From: SFWF01 sp045539925
GTDB lineage: Bacteria > Bacillota > Clostridia > Oscillospirales > Acutalibacteraceae
Direction of reading: 5' to 3'
Assembly (NCBI GenBank): GCA_045539925.1
Contig: JAZQGH010000121.1
Location: forward strand, 1 to 64,000
Length of the DNA: 64,000 bases
Every line of letters starts with the position of its first letter. Position 1 is the first letter of the stretch. The position numbers and the translations under genes are program-made. The notes below the pieces were generated by a model, which was given only the letters and a program-made list of their open reading frames with translations, made no database searches and was not told where the DNA came from. Of the stretch, positions 7,225 to 15,281 are shown piece after piece.

Positions 7225-9273
7225 TTATTCATTGCTTTTACTAACCCATTCTACAAATCTCAAATGAAGGTGGTGAAGACTGTCAGAATCAATTATCCAG
7301 CTAATCCCACACTCTTTCATTTTTTCTTTATTTACCTTGTAAAGGTGTTCCTCTCTATAAACTATTCCCAACTCTAGCAGATATTCAAATGTCTTTTTCC
7401 TGCCAGCATTTTGAACCACATGATTATCTATCTTTTCCCAATCCTTGCCCAGTGTATCCTTCTTGTGCTGCCTAAAATATGAGAAAATTCTTTTAATGTT
7501 ATAAGCAAATGAATCAAAACCATCTTGTGTTTCTAAAATTCCGCTAAATTTATGTGGAACTAGCGTATGGAAGTTATAAGCATTAGGAAAAGCTACTCTT
7601 AGTGTTCCTTTCCCGCTAATGTTGATCTTAGGTATTCTCGTGCAAGCGACATCCGATTCACACATTAAGTACGAAATAAATGACTCGGAAGTGTTAATTT
7701 CAATTTGTCCAGTTTCTATTTTTATAGAACGACAATCTATCGAAGAATCACTTATAACAAATGGGCCAACAGATCTCAATTCAACATCAACATCTCCATC
7801 AATCATAACCCCATTCAATTTATTAAATGAAATAACCTCGTCAAAGCCATACAGTTCAAAAGTTTGTTCGTCTATACTTTCACCACTTGTAATATCAAAG
7901 GTCTCAAACGATGCTACACCTTGTCCATCGTGTACAGAAATGGTTAAAGTCGAACGCTCATTAATCTTATTTCTGGATTTATACGATTCAAACAAATACG
8001 GCAAATGGATAAGGGGCGCTTTTCCTTCACATTTACATTCATAGAAATCCCAGAATAATTGTGACGGAAAATGCGATTCTGAAATATTGCTCGAAATATA
8101 TTCCTTTGCAAAGTCATAGTATTCGTTACCCAAGAAAATATGTGCCACAACATAATCGCGGAATGCCGGACCCACAAAATTCTTTTTTGAATTTTGCATT
8201 GTACTCATAATAAATGTATGCTGAGGTAAGAACATACCTACTTTTTCTTCATAGGAATCAATTAATTGAGTAGGCATTCCTGTAATTGGATAATCACTGT
8301 ATTGAATAGGAAAATCCAGAATATACAGTAGCACTCTTGTAAACTGCTCCATAGCAGAGTATGCATTAATTCCTTTTGCAACATTTTTTAAAGAATCATC
8401 TACGCCAGTAACAAAAGCACCTTTAAACTTGTCAGCTTCTCTTGATATCAAGTGCTTCATGATTTCACGGATAATACCCACACTTCTGGTGTTTGAAAGA
8501 CTATTCAGCAACGCCATTGTATTTTCAGTTGATATTATTGTAATGGCAATTGACTGCAAAACAGGTGCATATCCTATAAAACTTTCATAATTCTCACCTT
8601 GATCCATAACAGTTTTTATCTTATTCAAAAACTGAGTTATTGCACTCTCCTGAACGGTAGTACAGCTTCCTTTTTCAGAGATAATATATTCCTTAATAAA
8701 GCTTCTAGCATGATGCTCGGAGAACAATCCAATCTCATAATGCACATAGGGGATATTGTTTGACTTTAGAAATTCGCCAATATTTTGAGCCGTTTCTGTT
8801 CTAGAGAAAAATGCAGCATATGGTTGCTTACAATCTTTTAATATACCATCCATATCAGTTATAAAAGATCGAACCATATGTTCACCAGAATTAACCTCAG
8901 ACTCATCAAAAGCATCTACCACCAAAACGGTTTTAGCTTCCATAAGCGCATTAATATATGACGAATATTCTATTGCTCCTATCGAGGTGATCAATGTACC
9001 ATTAAATGTTTTTTCACCCAAATGTATATCCGCCAAGTTCCAATACAAAGATGAATATTTGTGTGCGATATGCTTTGCTAATGCACTTTTTCCCGTAGCT
9101 CCAGGCGCGGAAAACAATACAATACGAGGTGATGCATCCGTATTGCATTCATGAAACGTAGGTGATACATAGAAAGGTTTTTCCCGAATTAAACTAATAG
9201 ACTTGTGTGCTTCAGGCATAAGAATAATTTCATATTGTTCTTTTATATGCGCAAAAATTGATTCAATCGTCAT
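7225..9273 (-). CDS. STAND/NACHT-like P-loop ATPase, putative defence protein
   Basis: 682 residues. A Walker A SAPGATGKS (55-63) and Walker B TVLVVDAFDE (115-124) with an extra acidic pair suit a STAND/NACHT-type switch ATPase. The region to about 420 looks like the helical ATPase body; the C-terminal third is beta-rich and ends in a helical segment, perhaps the sensor. No nuclease, TIR or protease effector was seen. The ATG at 9271-9273 has GAGGT upstream; earlier in-frame ATGs fall within or before the promoter. Proteins of this type often act in anti-phage immunity, and the nuclease/Fic neighbourhood fits, but that role is inferred. Confidence 0.7.
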   Translation of the reverse strand: MTIESIFAHIKEQYEIILMPEAHKSISLIREKPFYVSPTFHECNTDASPRIVLFSAPGATGKSALAKHIAHKYSSLYWNLADIHLGEKTFNGTLITSIGAIEYSSYINALMEAKTVLVVDAFDESEVNSGEHMVRSFITDMDGILKDCKQPYAAFFSRTETAQNIGEFLKSNNIPYVHYEIGLFSEHHARSFIKEYIISEKGSCTTVQESAITQFLNKIKTVMDQGENYESFIGYAPVLQSIAITIISTENTMALLNSLSNTRSVGIIREIMKHLISREADKFKGAFVTGVDDSLKNVAKGINAYSAMEQFTRVLLYILDFPIQYSDYPITGMPTQLIDSYEEKVGMFLPQHTFIMSTMQNSKKNFVGPAFRDYVVAHIFLGNEYYDFAKEYISSNISESHFPSQLFWDFYECKCEGKAPLIHLPYLFESYKSRNKINERSTLTISVHDGQGVASFETFDITSGESIDEQTFELYGFDEVISFNKLNGVMIDGDVDVELRSVGPFVISDSSIDCRSIKIETGQIEINTSESFISYLMCESDVACTRIPKINISGKGTLRVAFPNAYNFHTLVPHKFSGILETQDGFDSFAYNIKRIFSYFRQHKKDTLGKDWEKIDNHVVQNAGRKKTFEYLLELGIVYREEHLYKVNKEKMKECGISWIIDSDSLHHLHLRFVEWVSKSNE

Positions 9274-9315
9274 ACTATTACCTCGTTGATTAATCTCTAT
9301 TATTTTGGCATATTT

Positions 9316-9344
9316 ATTATACAGAATTTTGTTGTTCATGTCAA
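9316..9344 (-). promoter_or_regulatory. consensus sigma-A promoter of STAND gene
   Basis: Exact TTGACA (9339-9344), 17 nt, exact TATAAT (9316-9321). It overlaps the in-frame ATG at 9337-9339, so translation must begin downstream, at 9273. Confidence 0.85.
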
Positions 9345-9514
9345 TAGCTCCTATCATTCATAATTGATACATTTTATTTTACTACATCCATAATATATTA
9401 ATTTGTCACAATATGCTTAAAGTGCTTGCTAACTTATGTTTATACTTAAAAAACATGTTTATTAACCCATTATTATACATATGTCCTAGTGTATTGAGTG
9501 GATGGAAGACGCTT

Positions 9515-9724
9515 TCAATTCAATTTGACTTTATTCATAAATGCCATTTCGTAGGCAAGGTCTCTTGCTGTAGTTCTACGATAGTAGGTATCGTGGCTTA
9601 TGATGCCGTTATCCTCTATATCGTTTTCCGCGATTTCTATAACCTGCTTAACGATAAAATGCTTTGTTCTATAGACGTTATCTGCGTCGATTAGAAAGTC
9701 TGGTGTTATTCTTTCAAGTACCAT
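9515..9724 (-). CDS. hypothetical 69-residue protein
   Basis: Its ATG overlaps the stop of the HTH gene (TAATG), with GGAGG inside the end of that gene, so the two are translationally coupled. Acidic and helical, with a YYRRTTARDLAYEMAF block. No family recognised; probably works with the upstream HTH protein. Confidence 0.65.
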   Translation of the reverse strand: MVLERITPDFLIDADNVYRTKHFIVKQVIEIAENDIEDNGIISHDTYYRRTTARDLAYEMAFMNKVKLN

Positions 9725-10032
9725 TAAGCTGCCTCCTTATTGAATTCGTTATAAAAGAAATTGATTATTTGCTTGTTAATTTTATAAACGTAGCTTACTG
9801 AGAAGCCAAGCTCTTCTGCTGCCAACTCGTAAGTACAACACTTAACGTAAAGTGCAACATAGATTTCATAAAGTCTTGGGGATGCATTACAGATCGCCTG
9901 ATTATACAGGTTAACGGTCTGTAAAATACCATTTTTACCTACGGAGTCAAAAGCTTTGTCGAAAATGTCTCGACGTGCGAAATAGTAACGAATATCTTCA
10001 AGATTTTTCCTTATTTGATTAGTTGTTATCAT
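9724..10032 (-). CDS. small sigma-70 region-4/ArpU-like HTH protein (paralogue)
   Basis: 102 residues from the ATG at 10030-10032, preceded by AAGGAG; the longer frame to 10113 lacks a site. Helical, with the HTH near the C-terminus (AAEELGFSVSYVYKINKQ). It shares length, the IRYY start and the A-PRLY block with the protein at 3049-3354, but is well diverged. A 14-bp palindrome ATATCTATAGATAT (10125-10138) lies about 95 nt upstream and may be an operator. Likely a regulator of element functions. Confidence 0.7.
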   Translation of the reverse strand: MITTNQIRKNLEDIRYYFARRDIFDKAFDSVGKNGILQTVNLYNQAICNASPRLYEIYVALYVKCCTYELAAEELGFSVSYVYKINKQIINFFYNEFNKEAA

Positions 10033-10237
10033 AATTATTCTCCTTTTCTTTGTTATGGTTATGCCGGGAGAAAAATGCCTCCACAAACAGTAACCCGATT
10101 TTCTGATTACCATTCGTAGAGGCTATATCTATAGATATTCCTTTGACACGAATCTTATCTATACAGTAGTGATTAAGGATTTACCCGAACACTATTTCAG
10201 CTCGACCTTATATTTGCCATGTAGACGACTAAGATTA

Positions 10238-10429
10238 TTAATTTGCAGTGCTTCTGACGATCTTGATATGCCTTTCTCTTTCAGAATGCTGCTTGCTAAA
10301 GATGGATGAATGACAGACGGGACATTTGCCCGAGTAGCTTCCATTCTTTGCTGCTTTTACTTTCATATAATTAAGGCATTCAGGACATCTCATAATGACA
10401 GTTTTGGCCACTTTATTTGAGTTTTCCAA
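10238..10429 (-). CDS. small zinc-ribbon protein
   Basis: 63 residues with CPEC (15-18) and CPVC (36-39), a four-cysteine zinc ribbon, and a basic tail. The best start is TTG at 10427-10429, with GGAGG 8 nt before it. Such proteins bind nucleic acid or stabilise partners; the role is unknown. Nothing else was seen in 10430-10594. Confidence 0.6.
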   Translation of the reverse strand: MENSNKVAKTVIMRCPECLNYMKVKAAKNGSYSGKCPVCHSSIFSKQHSERERHIKIVRSTAN

Positions 10430-10594
10430 TGTTTATACCTCCTTCTTCCCAATTCACACAACAGGAGGAGAACTAGATATAACCAAGCAAGGGCTGGGAA
10501 ACCACAAACCGAGTTTATCTTCCTTTGTGTGTTAATCTAATCCAAAGCTAATATCAATCAATTATGCTTTTGCCCTGGTTTTGACTATAATAGT

Positions 10595-11245
10595 TTACAA
10601 AACAATCTTTTGGGGCGAATGAATCACGTTATCTACAATCCCAAGTATTTCCCATTCCCCCTCAGGATAAATGTTTTTATATACCAGATTTCCATGTTCA
10701 TCAACCTCATCATTAGCAGGCTTAAGATAATACTTTCTATTCTCTCTAGCTAAAACCTTGGCGGTTGCTTCTTCGTTATTCACTCTCGCAATTACAACGT
10801 CTCCGACTTTGGCTGTTCTTTGAACTTTTACAACCATAAGGTCTCCGTCAAAAATACCGCGCTTGATCATACTGTTGCCTTTTGCTTTTAAAATAAAATG
10901 TTGTTCAGCTCCAAATATCTCGACCGGTAACGCTACGGTAGCAACTATATTCTCTACAGCAAGGATTGGCTCACCGCAAGGACAAGTTCCTACAATAGAT
11001 GCATTATTAGTTGTTCCGACACTAAGATTATCCGGAATTGAGATAACCTTTCGACTACCTCTCTGCTCTAATTCAATCTTCCCTCTCTTTTCCAGAAGCT
11101 GAACTATAACCGAAACCCATCCCGTTGAGTTGATGCCGCATGAATTGGCTATTTCTCTATATGTGGGCGAACGTCTCTCTTTAAAATGACAATCGCAGAT
11201 AAAATTATATACGTCATTCAATTTTGATTCGTCAATCGTTCTCAT
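10595..11245 (-). CDS. lexA: LexA-type self-cleaving repressor
   Basis: 216 residues. An N-terminal winged helix (about 5-70) precedes a peptidase S24 domain with catalytic Ser125 (GNSMI) and Lys163 (EATAKVL). The cleavage site reads Cys90-Gly91 (PCGEP) in place of the usual Ala-Gly, which other LexA proteins tolerate. ATG at 11243-11245 with GAGGT 7 nt upstream. A sigma-A promoter and a CGAAC-N5-GTTCG dyad lie directly upstream, so it should repress itself and be cleaved after DNA damage. Its position beside the recombinases suggests that it couples the element to the SOS response; it could be an extra, element-borne copy. Confidence 0.85.
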   Translation of the reverse strand: MRTIDESKLNDVYNFICDCHFKERRSPTYREIANSCGINSTGWVSVIVQLLEKRGKIELEQRGSRKVISIPDNLSVGTTNNASIVGTCPCGEPILAVENIVATVALPVEIFGAEQHFILKAKGNSMIKRGIFDGDLMVVKVQRTAKVGDVVIARVNNEEATAKVLARENRKYYLKPANDEVDEHGNLVYKNIYPEGEWEILGIVDNVIHSPQKIVL

Positions 11246-11267
11246 TTGGATACCTCGCCTTCTTAAG

Positions 11268-11282
11268 CGAACATCTTGTTCG
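11268..11282. promoter_or_regulatory. LexA-box-like operator
   Basis: CGAACATCTTGTTCG, arms CGAAC/GTTCG with a 5-bp centre; the Bacillus SOS box has the same arms with 4 bp. It sits just after the -10 of the lexA promoter. Confidence 0.7.
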
Positions 11283-11289
11283 TGATTGA

Positions 11290-11318
11290 ATGATAACATA
11301 AAAATTGAGAGCTGTCAA
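11290..11318 (-). promoter_or_regulatory. lexA promoter
   Basis: TTGACA (11313-11318), 17 nt, TATCAT (11290-11295). Confidence 0.8.
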
Positions 11319-11359
11319 CAGATTTTTTGAAGAATTTTTTTGGAAACTATTAGGTGTTG

Positions 11360-11557
11360 TCAATTGGCATCACCTTTTGCTTTTTTATCAATGTAGGATT
11401 TGCGTTTAACGTAATTTTCATATTGTTTGGAAAGAACGCTTTCAAGAATGGTTGCCAAAGCATTTAAATCGCTTTCAGGCAATAAGCTTATATCTAGTTC
11501 TCCATCAATAAACACTCTTAATCCCGTATCATTTCCTTTTACGCTGATTTCCTGCAA
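11360..11557 (-). CDS. hypothetical 65-residue protein
   Basis: The most likely start is TTG at 11555-11557, placed 6 nt after AGGAGGT; the in-frame ATG at 11573-11575 would put that site inside the gene. The protein has an acidic beta-hairpin-like N-terminal half and a helical, basic C-terminal half. No family recognised. Leftward, upstream of lexA, with no terminator between them seen. Confidence 0.55.
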   Translation of the reverse strand: MQEISVKGNDTGLRVFIDGELDISLLPESDLNALATILESVLSKQYENYVKRKSYIDKKAKGDAN

Positions 11558-11732
11558 GTTATTACCTCCTCTCATGTTTGGTATCTACACTATACACCAT
11601 TTGAAGAGAAATGAAAACTGATATTACTATACAAATTGAGTAATTTACTCCCCTGTTTTTCGTTTAGTCATTACTTTAATATTTCATTGTAATTTCATTT
11701 TGGAATCAACTATCACAAAGCTTTACATACTT

Positions 11733-11909
11733 ACCTTTCGGTTATTTGTGGTATCAGAAAAGGTTTTGGCTGTCAAGTGTGAAAAAGCTTCGCTGAAAAA
11801 TACAAGATTAACTAAACTGCAACCCAAACCTTTTTCATATACTAAAAGGAAGAAAACACTCCACTTGACCGCCCTTACCTTTCCTGATAGTTTTGGGTTG
11901 CCGAAAGGT
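11733..11909. repeat. long imperfect inverted repeat before recombinase cluster
   Basis: Left arm 11733-11779 and right arm 11862-11909 match in blocks: ACCTTTCGG, TATCAG, AAGGT and GTCAAGTG, about 48 nt per arm with mismatches. The 11576-12071 gap holds no credible gene; this repeat and the recombinase promoter are its content. It could be a structured leader RNA, a recombinase/att region or a relic of an element end. Confidence 0.6.
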
Positions 11910-11992
11910 AGATTAATCCAAGCATATAAGAGTAAGTATCAAACGTATAAAAGTTTGGTAATTGTAGGACTTATTTGAGTATAGCAAATACT

Positions 11993-12043
11993 CAAAATTG
12001 GGTAAAGAAATAAGTTCACTTTTAGAAAACAATCTTGTATGCT
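11993..12043 (+). promoter_or_regulatory. promoter and upstream motif of recombinase 1
   Basis: CAAAATTGGGTA (11993-12004), 10 nt, TTCACT (12015-12020), 17 nt, TATGCT (12038-12043). The layout is the same as at 15203-15253 and on the opposite strand at 2567-2620. Confidence 0.55.
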
Positions 12044-12071
12044 ATAAATATCATCAAGAAAGGAGAATAAA

Positions 12072-13604
12072 ATGAAAACAGCTGTAATTTATGCTCGTTA
12101 TTCCAGCTATGGACAAACCGAGCAGTCCATTGAAGGACAAATTCGTGAGTGTACTGAATACGCTCGTAAAAACGATATATTGATTCTTGACTCGTACATT
12201 GACAGAGCTATGACCGGTACAAATGATAACCGTACAGACTTTCAGCGTATGATTAAGGATTCAACAAAAAAAGCCTGGGATATGGTTCTTGTCTATAAAC
12301 TTGACCGTTTCTCACGTAACAAATACGAGATGGCTATACATCGAAAAACATTAAGAGATAATGGCATAAGACTCGTATCCGTTAAAGAAAACATTCCTGA
12401 TACACCCGAAGGAATTATTCTTGAATCTTTACTTGAAGGAATGGCTGAGTACTACTCGGTTGAACTTGCCCAAAAAGTAATGAGAGGTCAGAGAGAAACA
12501 CGTATTAAAGGAAATTACTGCGGAGGCGGTATTCCTTACGGCTATAAAGTTGAAAAAATCGACGGTAGCAAAAAATACGTAATCCGCGAAGAAGAAGCTG
12601 CTGTGGTTCGTCGTATATTTGAGGAATATGCGGACGGCAAGATTTGTAGAGATATAATTGATGGATTAACCGCAGACGGAATATTTGCACGTGACGGAAA
12701 ACCCTTTGGCAGATGTGCTATATATGGTATTCTTCAAAACGAAAGATACACTGGTGTTTATAGGCACAAAATCGATGGAGCCTTCTACAAAACCTTCCCT
12801 CGTATATTACCTCAATCACTGTTTGATGCGGTGCGTTTGATCTGCGAAAGTAACAAACTTGGCAAACATTCCACTGAAAGCCCTTACCTGCTTAGAGGCA
12901 AAATCAAGTGTGGATATTGTGGTGCTAACGTGCGAGGTGATGCAGGAACTTCTAAATCTGGTGAAGTTATCCGCTACTATGCTTGTGCCGGAAAGAAAAA
13001 GATTAGCCACAAATGCAAAAAACGATCCTTGCGAAAGGACGATTTGGAAAAGCTAGTAATAGACGTTACGTCCAGGGCTTTAAAAAATGCTTCCAACTTG
13101 GAAATCCTAATTGACCGAATTTTAGAGTTAAACGATAATCGCTCTAAAACCAATGACACACTAGCTGCGCTCTACAAAGAACAGTTAGACGTTCAAACAG
13201 CTATTGAAAATCTGATGATGGCTATGGAACAAGGTATAATAACCAATACCACGAAACTTAGATTGCACGAGTTGGAAACACGCTTTGAAGAATTAAAGGC
13301 ACAGATTAAACTTGAAGATTCCAAAGCCAGAATTAAACTCACAAAGCCTGAAATCATTAGATTCATCAACAAGGCAATTCACAAAGAACCTTCACAAATG
13401 ATCAGATCTCTCGTCAAAAAGATAATCATTTTTGATGACAAGATTGAAATCTATTATAACATATCCGAAGGATCAAAACCTGATGAGGAAACTCATCAGG
13501 CTTTTTCTTTTTATACAGAGGAATATACCTATAATAATCATGCGTGGTGGTATACGGCAAATGGTGGTGAATCAACAAAAATAGAAGTTGTTTTATTTAT
13601 TTAA
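12072..13604 (+). CDS. large serine recombinase 1
   Basis: 510 residues. The resolvase domain holds catalytic Ser11 in YARYSS and a DRFSRN block near 80; a recombinase domain follows (about 150-260), then a zinc ribbon CGYC...YYAC (about 278-310), a coiled coil (about 340-430) and a beta-rich tail. This is the standard large serine integrase/transposase layout. It forms a Ser-DNA link and moves DNA between att sites. AAGGAG precedes the ATG. It is followed after 20 nt by a paralogue. It carries an intrinsic-terminator-like hairpin inside its 3' end. The three recombinases share a -FI C-terminus. Confidence 0.95.
   Translation: MKTAVIYARYSSYGQTEQSIEGQIRECTEYARKNDILILDSYIDRAMTGTNDNRTDFQRMIKDSTKKAWDMVLVYKLDRFSRNKYEMAIHRKTLRDNGIRLVSVKENIPDTPEGIILESLLEGMAEYYSVELAQKVMRGQRETRIKGNYCGGGIPYGYKVEKIDGSKKYVIREEEAAVVRRIFEEYADGKICRDIIDGLTADGIFARDGKPFGRCAIYGILQNERYTGVYRHKIDGAFYKTFPRILPQSLFDAVRLICESNKLGKHSTESPYLLRGKIKCGYCGANVRGDAGTSKSGEVIRYYACAGKKKISHKCKKRSLRKDDLEKLVIDVTSRALKNASNLEILIDRILELNDNRSKTNDTLAALYKEQLDVQTAIENLMMAMEQGIITNTTKLRLHELETRFEELKAQIKLEDSKARIKLTKPEIIRFINKAIHKEPSQMIRSLVKKIIIFDDKIEIYYNISEGSKPDEETHQAFSFYTEEYTYNNHAWWYTANGGESTKIEVVLFI
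13479..13512 (+). terminator. intrinsic terminator-like hairpin inside recombinase 1
   Basis: A 9-bp stem CCTGATGAG/CTCATCAGG with a GAAA tetraloop followed by CTTTTTCTTTTT, about 100 nt before the stop codon. It might limit full-length mRNA or expression of recombinase 2. Confidence 0.55.
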
Positions 13605-13624
13605 AAAACAGAAAGGAGAAGAAA

Positions 13625-15142
13625 ATGAAAACAGGTGTTATTTATGCCCGTTATTCAAGCAATGTACAAACCGAGCAGTCCATTGAAGGACAAGTTCGTG
13701 CAATCAAAGAATATGCTAAGGAAAACAATATACAAATTGTTGGATCGTATATTGACAGGGCCACAACCGGCACCAACGACAATCGAGTTAATTTTCAAAA
13801 AATGCTAAAAAAGGCTTCCCAAAAAGCTTGGGATTACGTACTAGTATATAAGCTAGACCGTTTCTCACGTAACAAGTACGAAATGGCGATTCATAAAAAA
13901 ACGCTAAGAAATAATGGAATTCAATTAATATCAGTTACAGAAAATATCCCCGATACACCAGAAGGAATAATTCTTGAGTCCATTCTTGAGGGCATGGCAG
14001 AATACTATTCACTTGATATTTCTCAGAAAACCAAGCGAGGCAAACGTGAGAGTCGCCTCAAAGGAAATTATGACGGCGGGGCTATTGCCTACGGGTACAA
14101 GATCGTAAAGATTGACGGAGAATACAAAGCAGCGATTTGCGAAGAAAATGCCGCAGTGGTGAGACGTATATTCAAGGAATACTTGTCGGGGAAGGTTGTC
14201 CAAAAGATCGTTGATGGTCTGAATGCAGACAGAATACGTAATCAAAGAGGCAATCCGTTCTCTATATGTACCGTCACCGGTATTCTGCACAATGAAAGGT
14301 ACATCGGTAGATGTAAGTACAGAGATGATAAAGTCTACACAAACATCTTTCCGCGACTAATTCCTGATGAATGGTTTGAACTGGCACAAAGGTTCTTGAA
14401 AGAAAATTACCGAGGAGGCAATTCCACCAAAAATCCGTTTATTCTTAAAGGCAAGCTCGTGTGCGGATGTTGCGGGGGCAAAATGCGTAGCAATAGTGCA
14501 ACAACTCCTGCTGGTAAGACTTTCCGCTATTATTCCTGCGTAAACAAGCTCAAAAGTAAAGAATTATGTACAAAAACAAGTATTCATCAAAAAGAATTAG
14601 AGGAGATAGTTGTAAGCACCGTAAAAGAAACGTTTTCTTCTCCACACCATATTGACACTATTGTAGAAATAATTTACAAGATAAATGAAGATCAGATAAA
14701 AGACAACATTGAACTCGCAAAGCTTATTACAGAAAAAGAGGAATGCCAAGGTGCTATAGATAATCTTATGACAGCATACGAAGCAGGAATTATAACCAAC
14801 TTAATAAACGAACGTTTATCGGTTCTTCAAAATCAATTAGCCGACATCAACAAAAAAATAGAAAAACGTGATTTGGTTATGACGTCAACAATATCAAAAG
14901 AGGAAATAAGAAAACATCTTCAAGATATCCTTTCATTAGATCCTTTACTGATTATCAAGCTTTTGGTAAAAGAGATTCTTTTATTTGAAGATAGGATTGA
15001 GATATACCTTAACTACACAAAAACGACTGAACAATATATTGGACTTCATTCTCCCATACGGATATTCTCTAAAAAATACTCATTTATAAATTGCCAAAAC
15101 AACACAAAACATTTAGAAACAGAAGCGTCTATATTCATATAA
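13625..15142 (+). CDS. large serine recombinase 2
   Basis: 505 residues, same architecture as its neighbours, closest to recombinase 1. Catalytic Ser11 in YARYSS, zinc ribbon CGCCGG...YYSC, coiled coil (about 345-425). GAAAGGAG precedes the ATG. It lies 20 nt after recombinase 1 with no separate promoter seen, so it depends on read-through of the internal hairpin. Unlike recombinases 1 and 3 it lacks a DExxHQ tail block and the hairpin that encodes it. Triple sets are thought to act together at element ends. Confidence 0.93.
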   Translation: MKTGVIYARYSSNVQTEQSIEGQVRAIKEYAKENNIQIVGSYIDRATTGTNDNRVNFQKMLKKASQKAWDYVLVYKLDRFSRNKYEMAIHKKTLRNNGIQLISVTENIPDTPEGIILESILEGMAEYYSLDISQKTKRGKRESRLKGNYDGGAIAYGYKIVKIDGEYKAAICEENAAVVRRIFKEYLSGKVVQKIVDGLNADRIRNQRGNPFSICTVTGILHNERYIGRCKYRDDKVYTNIFPRLIPDEWFELAQRFLKENYRGGNSTKNPFILKGKLVCGCCGGKMRSNSATTPAGKTFRYYSCVNKLKSKELCTKTSIHQKELEEIVVSTVKETFSSPHHIDTIVEIIYKINEDQIKDNIELAKLITEKEECQGAIDNLMTAYEAGIITNLINERLSVLQNQLADINKKIEKRDLVMTSTISKEEIRKHLQDILSLDPLLIIKLLVKEILLFEDRIEIYLNYTKTTEQYIGLHSPIRIFSKKYSFINCQNNTKHLETEASIFI

Positions 15143-15202
15143 CATCTATATCAGTTTATAGAAATATGTCTTATGATGAATCATATGAAAGCTACAAATA
15201 AT

Positions 15203-15253
15203 CAAAATTGGATAGTAAAATCAGTTTAAATTAGGCAAAAAAACATTTATACT
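15203..15253 (+). promoter_or_regulatory. promoter and upstream motif of recombinase 3
   Basis: CAAAATTGGATAGTAA (15203-15218), -35 TTTAAA (15225-15230), 17 nt, TATACT (15248-15253). The motif core ends 10 nt before the -35. Confidence 0.55.
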
Positions 15254-15281
15254 AAATTCACTACATTGAAAGGAGCAAAAT

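Noticed and set aside
9413..9694. A 93-codon plus-strand frame
   Set aside because: Antisense to the coupled 69-residue gene and lacking a ribosome site.
11700..11978. A 92-codon plus-strand frame
   Set aside because: It lies over the long inverted repeat, with no ribosome site and no protein-like pattern.
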